Shown here piece after piece: positions 25,071 to 33,439 of a stretch of 64,000 nucleotides of DNA. The notes under the pieces are model-generated. The model was given only the letters and a program-made list of their open reading frames with translations. It searched no databases and had not been told where the DNA came from. Every line of letters begins with the position of its first letter. Position 1 is the first letter of the stretch. The DNA lies in NCBI GenBank assembly GCA_036704045.1, contig DATNQM010000018.1, positions 124,001 to 188,000 on the forward strand, given 5' to 3'. Made by a program: the position numbers and the translations under genes. Source of the stretch: Ancylothrix sp036704045 (GTDB taxonomy: Bacteria > Cyanobacteriota > Cyanobacteriia > Cyanobacteriales > Oscillatoriaceae).

Positions 25071-26891
25071 TTGAAAAATAAACTAAACCTCTTCAAAAAC
25101 TTAAAAAGAGCCATTAATTTAGTTTGGCAAAGCACCCCACTTTGGACAACATTAAGCCTGATTTTACTCTTAATACAAGGTTTATTGCCCCTGCTATCTC
25201 TTTATTTAATGAAACTGATTATAGATGCAGTAACAGCAGGTATAAGCGGCGGAAATAATATTATTATCTCTTCTATCAAGCAATCAGCATTTTCTCAAGT
25301 TTTACTGTTTGTTGCTTTAGCCGGACTAACTGCTTTATTTGCAGATTTATGTCGATCTTTATCTAGCTATGCAAGTGAGGCGCAATCTCAAATAGTTACA
25401 GATTTTGTCCATGATTTACTGCACGCAAAATCTATAGAATTAGACCTAGAATATTACGAAAATTCGCAATTTTATAACGCCCTTCATCGTGCCCAACAAG
25501 AAGCCATTTACCGGCCTAACCGCATCCTCACCAGTCTTGTTCAACTCGCTCAAAATGCAATTTCTCTGATAGCAATTGCCGGTTTATTAATATCATTACA
25601 TTGGTCAATTGCAGCCATATTATTTGCAGCAGGACTTCCCAGCTTATTCGTGCGTTTCAAACACACAGGCAAGCTATATAAAAAACAGCGTAGTTGGACA
25701 ATACCAGAACGGATAGCCTACTATTTTCATTTAATGTTAACCAATGATTCCTACGCCAAAGAAGTACGATTGTTTAATTTAGGTTCTTTATTTCGTCGGC
25801 GATATCAAAATCTCCGAACCCAAATTCGACAAGAAAAACTTACCCTTTCTCAACAACGAAATCTTGCAGAATTGATGAGTCAAGCAAGTAGCACTTTAGC
25901 CGTTTATGGTGCTTGTGGTTTCATAGCTTACCAAACAATTCAAGGTCAAATTACATTAGGTGGACTGGTAATGTACTACCAAGGATTTCAACGAGGACAA
26001 ACTTTTTTGAGAGAAATGCTTGCCAATTTAGCCAGTTTATACGAAAACAGTTTATTTCTATCTCTCCTTTACGAATTTCTCGATTTAAAGCAAGCAGTTG
26101 TTGAACCTTTATCCCCTCAAACAGTCCCGAATCCTATGCAAAAAGGCATCAAATTTGAAAATATTTCCTTTCATTATCCCCATAGCAACCGGGCCTTACT
26201 TGAAGATATTAACCTAACCATTAAAGCAGGAGAAACAGTAGCATTAGTCGGAGAAAATGGAGCCGGAAAAACAACTTTAATTAAACTATTATGCCGGCTT
26301 TATGATCCAACCAGCGGCAGCATTACTATTGATGGAATTAACTTAAAAGAATTGACCACAACAGAGTGGCGCAGAGAAATTAGTGTAGTTTTTCAAGATT
26401 ATGTCCGCTACAATCTCACCGCCCAAGAAAATATTGGATTTGGGAATATTAATTTGTTGCAAGAAACAGAAAATATTATCAAAGCTGCCCAGGAATCGGG
26501 CGCAGATCGGGTAATTTCCAAACTACCAAAAGGTTACAATACAACTTTAGGCACACAATTTGATGAAGGCGAAGAATTAAGTATCGGAGAATGGCAAAAA
26601 GTAGCAATTGCCAGAGCTTTTTTACGGCAAGCACAAATTCTAATTTTAGATGAACCCACAAGCGCCCTTGATGCCAAAGCCGAATATGAGGTTTTTGAAC
26701 AATTTCGTCAACTTATTAAAGGCAAAACAGCAATTTTAATTAGTCATCGTCTTTCAACAGTGAAAATGGTAGATCGCATCTTTGTTTTACAAAATGGAAA
26801 AATTGTAGAAACCGGCACTCACGCAGAATTAATAAACCTGAATGGAACCTATGCTAACTTATTCAAAATTCAAGCAAAATATTATCAATAA
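25071..26891 (+). CDS. ABC exporter, fused permease and ATPase
   Basis: A 606-residue half-transporter. Six membrane segments fill about residues 20-320, followed by an ATPase (about 350-600) with Walker A GENGAGKTT, signature LSIGEWQKVAIARA (a variant of LSGGQ), Walker B ILILDEPTSALD and the switch histidine in LISHRLST. The family exports lipids, drugs or peptides as dimers. The cargo is unknown; no peptide precursor or peptidase gene is adjacent. The start is a TTG, because the frame upstream to a stop at 25029 holds no ATG or GTG and the next Met is inside the first membrane helix. No ribosome site is seen. Confidence 0.85.
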   Translation: MKNKLNLFKNLKRAINLVWQSTPLWTTLSLILLLIQGLLPLLSLYLMKLIIDAVTAGISGGNNIIISSIKQSAFSQVLLFVALAGLTALFADLCRSLSSYASEAQSQIVTDFVHDLLHAKSIELDLEYYENSQFYNALHRAQQEAIYRPNRILTSLVQLAQNAISLIAIAGLLISLHWSIAAILFAAGLPSLFVRFKHTGKLYKKQRSWTIPERIAYYFHLMLTNDSYAKEVRLFNLGSLFRRRYQNLRTQIRQEKLTLSQQRNLAELMSQASSTLAVYGACGFIAYQTIQGQITLGGLVMYYQGFQRGQTFLREMLANLASLYENSLFLSLLYEFLDLKQAVVEPLSPQTVPNPMQKGIKFENISFHYPHSNRALLEDINLTIKAGETVALVGENGAGKTTLIKLLCRLYDPTSGSITIDGINLKELTTTEWRREISVVFQDYVRYNLTAQENIGFGNINLLQETENIIKAAQESGADRVISKLPKGYNTTLGTQFDEGEELSIGEWQKVAIARAFLRQAQILILDEPTSALDAKAEYEVFEQFRQLIKGKTAILISHRLSTVKMVDRIFVLQNGKIVETGTHAELINLNGTYANLFKIQAKYYQ

Positions 26892-26906
26892 AAGTTATTT
26901 ATAGTA

Positions 26907-26919
26907 GGGGCGGTGCCCC
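26907..26919. terminator. GC-rich hairpin between convergent genes
   Basis: GGGGC-GGT-GCCCC forms a compact 5-bp stem 15 bases after the ABC gene stop and just before the end of the next gene on the other strand. It resembles the GGGGC/GCCCC spacer repeats common in filamentous cyanobacteria. Confidence 0.45.
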
Positions 26920-26936
26920 CTTACCCGCCCCCGCCC

Positions 26937-28133
26937 TTATCGTCGGTTCACAATCTGATTCCAAGCTTGAATAACTGCTTGTAAATCATTAGGTAACTGC
27001 CCTTGAATACTATCAGCAAAACGAGTCGTTGTATCCCGACTTGTCATAGTCACTGTTATATAATCAGCAGACCCAGGAACCGGCAAAAAATCCATGCGAT
27101 TATAACGAGATAAACGCTGCTTTTCTACAGCCGCCATAAACTGACGCAATTCATCAAAAGAAAGCTGACGAAGCACTTGCCTTTGATTTAAATTATTCCC
27201 CCCTAAAAAAGTTTGAACTAACCGGCCATCTCGCATCAAAACTGTTTCATAACTACGTCCTGCAAATCCCCCGCTTGAAATTGCCCGAAACAACATATCT
27301 TTACCCAAAGCCGGCGGCAATTCATTAACAGGAATCATCCTAGATTTCACCGTACCACTATCACCAATAGTGCTAGAAGATTCATCTAAAACTAAAACAG
27401 AACCGCTAGAATTAGTGCGATAAACCCAGAATTTCTCATTGCTTTGCCCGTTATCGCGGCTGGCAACTTTTACCTCCCAACCGTCAACAATTGCTTGAGA
27501 ACACATCACACCTGGTTTATCAATTCCCAAACAACCATTAGGCCACTGCCGCCGTTCTGCGCTCACAATATATAAATTTTCTGGCCTTACTCGCAGCTTA
27601 ATAGATAAATCTTTTCTCACTTTTTCAGACAATGAAGCCGGCAAACTTGCTTCTAAATTGGGAGTTCTAGCCATTTTTACCCTTTGGCCGGTGTTATCAG
27701 TGCGATAAGTCCATTGTCTTGAGCCATCCGACACCACAACTTGCCAACCCTCTGTCCGTGCCGGTGCACATAGTTCTGCTGGGTTCGGTACACCCAAACA
27801 GCGATCTGGCCATGTCTTACGTTCCGCACTCACTATCTCTAACTCATTGATTCGCACATTCATCACCCGCGATAAATCACGGCGTACCGCATTTGCAACC
27901 GTAGGTGGTAAACGATTACTTCTTTGATTTTGGGCTCTTTCTGTGGCCGGTTTTGCTTGCAATGGCCCTGCATTTGCGCCCTTAACCATCATCAATTCTG
28001 CACTAACCGATAAAAGCAAGGCCATTGCCAAAGAAGACCAACAACCTTTTAACAGCAACCCCGCCAAAACTTTGCCAAACTCACCGATATTTTTGGAGTT
28101 GGAAAAACCAGACAAATTAACAAAACGTCGCAT
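26937..28133 (-). CDS. Secreted protein with duplicated WPxxCLG domain
   Basis: A 398-residue exported protein: a hydrophobic signal segment about residues 30-52, then two related domains (about 75-155 and 165-250). Both contain the pattern VSAERxxWPxxCLG, a second cysteine (LCA or MCS), GW-V-V and a W-YRT strand, so the two cysteines in each probably form a disulphide. A third, different domain fills 265-398 (SSGGFAGRSYETVLMRDG). The duplicated unit is known to me from cyanobacterial secreted proteins with no assigned function. The ATG at 28133 is supported by the long hydrophobic head. A structured leader lies upstream at 28202-28254. Confidence 0.7.
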   Translation of the reverse strand: MRRFVNLSGFSNSKNIGEFGKVLAGLLLKGCWSSLAMALLLSVSAELMMVKGANAGPLQAKPATERAQNQRSNRLPPTVANAVRRDLSRVMNVRINELEIVSAERKTWPDRCLGVPNPAELCAPARTEGWQVVVSDGSRQWTYRTDNTGQRVKMARTPNLEASLPASLSEKVRKDLSIKLRVRPENLYIVSAERRQWPNGCLGIDKPGVMCSQAIVDGWEVKVASRDNGQSNEKFWVYRTNSSGSVLVLDESSSTIGDSGTVKSRMIPVNELPPALGKDMLFRAISSGGFAGRSYETVLMRDGRLVQTFLGGNNLNQRQVLRQLSFDELRQFMAAVEKQRLSRYNRMDFLPVPGSADYITVTMTSRDTTTRFADSIQGQLPNDLQAVIQAWNQIVNRR

Positions 28134-28201
28134 ATAATTATTGGAAATAAAGAACTGTAGGACATCAAATTAAGTTAAAAATTGGTAGATAGCAGCTAAA
28201 A

Positions 28202-28254
28202 AGCAGTCCCTAGTAAACAGATACGATTCTCAGTATCCTATCTAACAGACTGCT
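28202..28254 (-). promoter_or_regulatory. Nested inverted repeat in the leader of the secreted-protein gene
   Basis: AGCAGTC (28202-28208) pairs with GACTGCT (28248-28254), and inside it GATAC (28220-28224) pairs with GTATC (28233-28237). It sits about 70 bases upstream of the gene starting at 28133, between two genes of the same strand. It may be a leader structure or the terminator of the small gene beyond it. Confidence 0.4.
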
Positions 28255-28406
28255 CACACCTTAATTAGTTTCCTAAACAAAATTTTATTCTTTTTTTTAA
28301 TAATTTTAACTCACCTGAAAGGGTGATTTTACCGCATTTTTCTCCTTATAAATTCTTTTTTGCCGCACCAACTAACAGACTTATCAGTGCGGCACTATCT
28401 CTACTA

Positions 28407-28661
28407 TTATTTCCGACGATTAGCCACAAAATAAGGCTGTTTCACTTTTTGAGACAAATCTGGCAAAATAGTCTTTTTCACAGAAGCATTAACTACAGTG
28501 GTTGTTTGTTGGCTGTTATCGGCCTTTTTTGTTCCCAACGTCGAGCCGGCACTAAAATATAATAATGCTGTCAGTGCTACCGCCAATACCAAAGGATTAG
28601 GAGACTTAACTTGTTGATTTGTTGAAACTTCTGACAGGTAATTGGGTGTAGTATTATTCAT
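28407..28661 (-). CDS. Small single-span membrane protein, unknown
   Basis: The 84-residue frame has one hydrophobic segment (about residues 24-42, PLVLAVALTALLYFSAG) between a polar N-terminus and a basic C-terminus (NRRK). GAGG lies upstream of the ATG at a workable distance. No family is recognised. It is likely real because it has a clean membrane-protein pattern and is not antisense to another gene. Confidence 0.5.
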   Translation of the reverse strand: MNNTTPNYLSEVSTNQQVKSPNPLVLAVALTALLYFSAGSTLGTKKADNSQQTTTVVNASVKKTILPDLSQKVKQPYFVANRRK

Positions 28662-29432
28662 GGCCGCCTCAGATCGCAGATATATTATTTTTGCGAAGTA
28701 TGTTTTCTAGCTTCTACACCCTGATTTCCGCCGTCAGCGGAACAATTTAAAAGTTTTTTTAGCGTTGGGTTCAAATTTATACCCATTAATTCTAAAAATT
28801 CTGCCGTCCCTTCAATAATTTTTACTGGGTTTCTCTAGGCGATACTAACGGAGGTAGTGTCAAAGCAAAGCGAAACTAACTCAGACAAAAAATCTTTACT
28901 GGATGGCTTAAGGGATCAGACGTTGTTAGTCTCGAATCTGTTCGCTTGTTGTACAGATAAATACCAACATTACCGAACCCTTCCTACCAGTGTGCCTCTT
29001 TACATCATGGTTCTCCATCGCGGAATATACGGAATTTTTTGGCAATGGTTAAAAAAAAATCCTGGCTAATCATCGTGGTCGTAATTTTTTTAAAAAATAT
29101 ATCTGGGAAACAAAATTTCTATAAAAAAGTTGCTAAAAAGCTTAATATTAAAAATTTTTTCCTTCGACTCCTAAGATTTCATTGCTTATGTAGGGTCGTG
29201 AATAGTGGCCACAGTTCACTGTAGCCAGTTTCACAACTAACAAAAAACAGTCCAAATTCTTCTGGAATTAATAACAAAAATCAAGACTGACTTCCTAAAG
29301 CATCTACATAAGCCTTCAACCACATTCTCAAACTCTGAAAAGAAACAAAACGAAAATGAGTGCTATTGCTTGCATTCAGAAAAACTAAATTTCTTGGGAG
29401 AGTCTGTCACCGGCAAACTTTAAAGGAAGAAC
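28662..29432. other. Intergenic region (771 bp) with one short hairpin
   Basis: Two weak plus-strand frames (28857-29069 and 29039-29224) overlap each other and have no supporting signal. A perfect TTCCGC/GCGGAA hairpin lies at 28736-28752. Nothing else is recognised. Confidence 0.45.
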
Positions 29433-29657
29433 TTACCTTAACTGGCGATCTTGCGGCAAAACTATTTTTCGAGTAATGAACAAAACTAACAATAAAATAC
29501 TTAACTGAATCGGCCAAGGTGCCATAACCAAAAGCACAACAAAACAATTTCCCAGGATCGTCAAAGCCATTATTCGGATAATTTCACCCGAAGTATTTAG
29601 ATACAAACAGCCAGACCCCACCGCAGCAAGCAACATAACAAACGACAGTATAGACAT
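29433..29657 (-). CDS. Small hydrophobic membrane protein, unknown
   Basis: A 74-residue protein with two to three membrane segments (SILSFVMLLAAVGSGCLYL; MALTILGNCFVVLLVMAPW; IQLSILLLVLFI) and a basic end (RKIVLPQDRQLR). GGAGG stands 9 bases before the ATG, a good ribosome site. I do not recognise a family. Confidence 0.6.
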   Translation of the reverse strand: MSILSFVMLLAAVGSGCLYLNTSGEIIRIMALTILGNCFVVLLVMAPWPIQLSILLLVLFITRKIVLPQDRQLR

Positions 29658-30172
29658 AGCCCTTCACCTCCAGAATAGATAGCCACAACACAAAAAGTGT
29701 ATGGAAAAAGTCTTTTTCAATACAATTTATCATATTTTTTCAAAAATGCACCCCTATTCCAAGGTCATACCTTGGAATTTTCTAGCTAAAAAGTGGTTAG
29801 ACTGCATCCAATTTATAGATGCTCTTTTATTTGGATAGCGGGTATTTTTGCATAAGGTTTGATTATTTAATTGCAAATTAAATAAAAAGTATTATTAGTT
29901 TTTGCTTTTGCCGTAAGGCTTTTTCATGGCTAAGCATTAAAGTAATTGCAATACTCTTTATTTAGTTTATAGGAGTTTTCTAAGTCTATGCTAAGACTTT
30001 ATTTTCCTTAGTTTAGTTTCTACTTGTTGTTTTATTAAAAATAAACTTTTGCAACATTATGATTTTTGGGTTGCAAATTCATTTAACCCAACCTACCAAC
30101 CAAGGTTTTGATAAGTTTTTGAATTGCTATTAACAGCAAAATAATCTTTACTGGTAGGACAAGTGAAAGCCA
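29658..30172. other. Intergenic region (515 bp) with two strong palindromes
   Basis: No gene is seen. ATTCCAAGGT (29756-29765) and ACCTTGGAAT (29769-29778) form a perfect 10-bp stem with a CAT loop, followed by TTTT on the plus strand. A second, AT-rich palindrome, TTATTTAATT with AAATTAAATAA, spans 29863-29885. Either could be an operator for the small gene at 29657 or a terminator read from the plus strand. Confidence 0.5.
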
Positions 30173-31207
30173 TCATTTACCAATAAATTGCTTTAGAGGT
30201 TGTGGAAGAGAAGGAACAATTTTTTGCTGCCAAACCGGCATTACTTGTTGACGCCAAAAAACATCAAAACTAGAAGGCTGAATTATACGCCACCCAAACC
30301 CAACCGCAATAATCAAAGCACCCAAGGCAATTAAAGAAGAAATTAAAGAAGCAAAAAAATTAGGGCCTTTTGCTCGCATCGGCACAAACCTAGGTAATGT
30401 TTGAACATAAGCCTGTTCTGAAATATCCTTATAAGGCTCTCGATAAATCTCTGGAACCTCTTCTTGTCTTCTTTGTGCCTTAGTTGTGAACTTAGAGTTT
30501 TTTGACTGAGAAGCGGAAGATTTTGGCTTTCCTGAAGTTGGTAAATGAGAAGCAGAAGATTTTGGTTTTCCTGAAGTTGGTAAATGAGAAGCGGAAGACT
30601 TTGGCTTTCCTGTTGTAAATCCACTAAAATTTGAGTTTTGAGTTTCGCTGGAAAAACCCGACATTCCCGGTTGAAGGAAAGGAGATTTTTCAGACAAAGA
30701 CTGCTGCAAAATTCTTAACTGATCAGAAACAACCTGCGGTTCAACTCCAGATTTTGCCCATTGCAACAACGCAACAGAAGGAATTGCACAAAGATTTGTA
30801 ACTCCCAAAGATTGTAAGCGTTTAATAAGTGACAAACTTGTAGAAACAAAAACCACCAATTGTTTTGGTTGCTGTTGCGACAACCCGTAGGTACATTGAG
30901 CCACAGCCACCATTAGCCGAGCTTGCCGGTTGCCCGCCACCCCTGTTGCCGGTTGCAAAGAAGAATGAGAGCCGGTAGCATTTGTAAGCTGCCAACCGCT
31001 TCGGGGCCAAAAACGCAAAAAATCGCTAGCCACCAACTCTTGAGTCGATTCTGAAGCATCTCGCATCAATAACTCAATTTCGTCATAAACCGCCACCGGC
31101 AGAAAGCAAGTCCCCAGGCGAGAAAAACTTTCCCATTCCCGTCTTTTGCCGGTCATCACCACTTCAAAATCTAAAAGTAATAGCACTTTACAGCACACCC
31201 CAAACAC
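30173..31207 (-). CDS. PIN-domain-like protein with 13-residue repeats and C-terminal membrane anchor
   Basis: A 344-residue protein in three parts. The N-terminal 170 residues (VLLLLDFEVVMTG, FLPVAVYDEIELLM, LVVFVSTSLSLIKRL, LCAIPSVALLQW) have the strand order and early acidic residue of a PIN nuclease fold. A middle disordered part carries SGKPKSSASHLPT repeated, from a 39-bp DNA repeat. A basic stretch (TTKAQRRQEE) leads to a membrane helix (about 285-308) and a short tail. The start is uncertain: a GTG at 31207 keeps the first PIN strand, while the ATG at 31156 would remove it. I consider PIN membership probable, activity unproven. Confidence 0.55.
   Translation of the reverse strand: MFGVCCKVLLLLDFEVVMTGKRREWESFSRLGTCFLPVAVYDEIELLMRDASESTQELVASDFLRFWPRSGWQLTNATGSHSSLQPATGVAGNRQARLMVAVAQCTYGLSQQQPKQLVVFVSTSLSLIKRLQSLGVTNLCAIPSVALLQWAKSGVEPQVVSDQLRILQQSLSEKSPFLQPGMSGFSSETQNSNFSGFTTGKPKSSASHLPTSGKPKSSASHLPTSGKPKSSASQSKNSKFTTKAQRRQEEVPEIYREPYKDISEQAYVQTLPRFVPMRAKGPNFFASLISSLIALGALIIAVGFGWRIIQPSSFDVFWRQQVMPVWQQKIVPSLPQPLKQFIGK
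30508..30612. repeat. 39-bp tandem repeat, about 2.7 copies, inside the PIN-like gene
   Basis: Units at 30508-30546 and 30547-30585 plus a partial third to about 30612 differ by single bases. They encode the 13-residue repeat without breaking the frame. This is a likely site of length variation between strains. Confidence 0.8.
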
Positions 31208-31331
31208 TAAAGGATCATGATTGAATAGTTCTTATTTCCATGATAGTGATGGCTGGAAAGATAATTAGAGAGGAAGTGATTAGGTAGAGGGCTTTTATTG
31301 ACCCTCAATCAAAAATCACCTCTTCTTTCTC

Positions 31332-32852
31332 CTAACTGCCAATTCCCAGACGACCTGCCAAACCAGGACTTAACGGTATTAATGTTGCCAGCATTAAAAA
31401 TAAAGCCAACAATCCCAAAGCTGCACGGGCATCATCTGGTTCGGTAATATCATCTTGAGCAGGTCTTTCGAGATTGCGTTGCAAAAACAAAATGACAATG
31501 GCCCAGTAAAGTGACAAAGGATTTAACAAAGCCACTAAACTTAAGACAATCAAAGTTGCTACCGTAGTCCGACCGGCTACTTTGCGACCATAAATCGCCT
31601 GAATAATACGCCCCCCATCTAATTGACCGGCTGGCATCAAATTCAAAGCTGTAACAACTAAACCTAACCATCCCAAAACTGAAAGCGGATGTACATCTAC
31701 GAGTGGTTGTTGCAACGCATCGCCTAAAACAACTTTCGCCAGAGTTCCTACTAAAAGTGAACCTTTAAAAAATTCGGCAGGAATTTCAAAAAGACTGCCT
31801 GGATGAGAAAGCAATAAACCCACTATCAACATTGCCAAAGAAATTAAACCCCCCGCCGCCGGCCCTGCAAAAGCGATATCAAAAAGAGCTTTGCGGTTAG
31901 GTAAAAGCGATTCAAAACGATTAAAAGCCCCAAAACTTCCAAGCTGCAAAGCTGGCAAAAAGTAAGGCCAACTAAAACGTACTTTATAGCGTTTTGCCAT
32001 CACTTGGTGAGCCAATTCGTGGGCAATTAAAATCGCCCAAATTCCTGCTGCAAAGGGCCAAACTTCGGCAGAACGACTGAAGTTTTTAAAATAGTCAAAG
32101 TTCCTTACTAATCCGCCGGTTTCCAGAGTTGTTGCCAAGGTTGCTAATATTAAAACAATGGAAAGTATTCTTTGTTGTAGGGTGGCCGGTTGAGGGTCAT
32201 TGCTACTAGGCAGAACAATTACCATTGGCTTATTTTCAGGGTTTTGTACTAAAAAAATTCGGTAACGTTCTCCTAAACGGGCTGTTAATTTTTCGGATAA
32301 ACGAGACTGAACTAAAGCCGGTTCTCCACGCAGATTGCCTTTAAAAATTGCTCCATCTTGATAGGAAATTGTCTCTGTGACAAAAAAGGTATCTATGCCA
32401 AAAATTTCCTTAATTGTTTGCAAGTCTTGCCCCGGAATTGGCAGCACTTCGCCTTCGGGGATGGGAGGTATTTGTTTAGTTTCGGTGGAGTTATCGGTTT
32501 TTGCTTCGAGTTGTGGTTCTGAAACTGCCGGTGTGGCTTCAGACTTTAAAAGTGCTTCCAATTTTTCTCGCAAAGCTGTATCTTGACTGCTGGTTCTTAA
32601 TTTATTTCCTAAATAAATATACAATCCAGCAGAGCCAACTAATAAAAACAAAATGCTGACTAAATTAAGATAAACGCCGAAAGCAAATAAACCAAAAAAA
32701 ATCAACCAAGGAACCATCAAAGAAACAGATTGCAGCCAAGCTAAAACTCCTAGCTTGCCGAAGGGTTTGGCCCGGTAATAACCCCAACCCAGGATAGCCA
32801 AAGCTATTAGCAAAATTGCAATCGTTGCCGCGTTTTCGGTCACTATAGCCAT
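31332..32852 (-). CDS. EGY-like site-2 intramembrane metalloprotease
   Basis: A 506-residue M50-family protease that cuts substrates within membranes. The N-terminal part has two or three membrane spans, then a linker with GNLRG (about residue 172), a hallmark of plant and cyanobacterial EGY proteins. The zinc motif HELAH is at 278-282 and the second ligand region NLMPAGQLDGGR near 386. Several membrane segments surround them. Length and GNLRG set it apart from RseP-type proteases, which also carry PDZ domains. The ATG at 32852 has AAAGG 8 bases upstream, so it is preferred to the frame start at 32918. The natural substrate is unknown. Confidence 0.85.
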   Translation of the reverse strand: MAIVTENAATIAILLIALAILGWGYYRAKPFGKLGVLAWLQSVSLMVPWLIFFGLFAFGVYLNLVSILFLLVGSAGLYIYLGNKLRTSSQDTALREKLEALLKSEATPAVSEPQLEAKTDNSTETKQIPPIPEGEVLPIPGQDLQTIKEIFGIDTFFVTETISYQDGAIFKGNLRGEPALVQSRLSEKLTARLGERYRIFLVQNPENKPMVIVLPSSNDPQPATLQQRILSIVLILATLATTLETGGLVRNFDYFKNFSRSAEVWPFAAGIWAILIAHELAHQVMAKRYKVRFSWPYFLPALQLGSFGAFNRFESLLPNRKALFDIAFAGPAAGGLISLAMLIVGLLLSHPGSLFEIPAEFFKGSLLVGTLAKVVLGDALQQPLVDVHPLSVLGWLGLVVTALNLMPAGQLDGGRIIQAIYGRKVAGRTTVATLIVLSLVALLNPLSLYWAIVILFLQRNLERPAQDDITEPDDARAALGLLALFLMLATLIPLSPGLAGRLGIGS

Positions 32853-33439
32853 TTTTTCAACCTTTGGTTTCATTCCATTAATAGTTCCTGAGTCGTCCGC
32901 AAATAATTTGCGCTTCAATGTCCAGAGAGATATCTGTTGGTGTGACCTTCTCTGAGCAAAACGACCCCTTCCTTAAGTATATTGGCCGGTGGCTATTGTC
33001 AAAAATTCCTTGTCGCCGCTTACTTAAATAATACCGGGCAGCAGACTCTTCTTTAGTTTTTAAAATATTTCTTCCTTATCAAATTTATCATAGCATGGCT
33101 GCGAGAAGAAAGTCAACCCTTTTCCTCTTCTTTATTAGGTGCCGGTTTAAACAATTAAATAGTTTTGTCTTTTTCCTTTGCTTATTGTTGATGGCATTTT
33201 TTTATTTGTTTAGGCTATTTTTTAAATTTTTGTCAATAGTTATTTACACCTAAATTTACGATTTTTCCCAAAAAATTTTACATTTACGACATCTCTTATC
33301 ACCTCCCTAAAGACTGAAAAAAAATCTTTATAAAGGCAGAAAAAATCGCCAATATTCAGCTTGACGTGGGAACTTACTACCGTACTGCTTGATCAATATA
33401 AATTACAGGGGTACCTTAAAATTTAATCTACCAAAGCTC
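32853..33439. other. Divergent promoter region (587 bp)
   Basis: The spacer lies between the site-2 protease and the large RTX gene, which face away from each other. It is very AT-rich. ATTTACGA occurs twice near 33257-33290. No gene is seen. Confidence 0.45.

Noticed and set aside
28857..29224. Two short plus-strand frames
   Set aside because: The first has GGAGG only two bases from a GTG start, too close to work well; neither resembles a known protein and they overlap each other.
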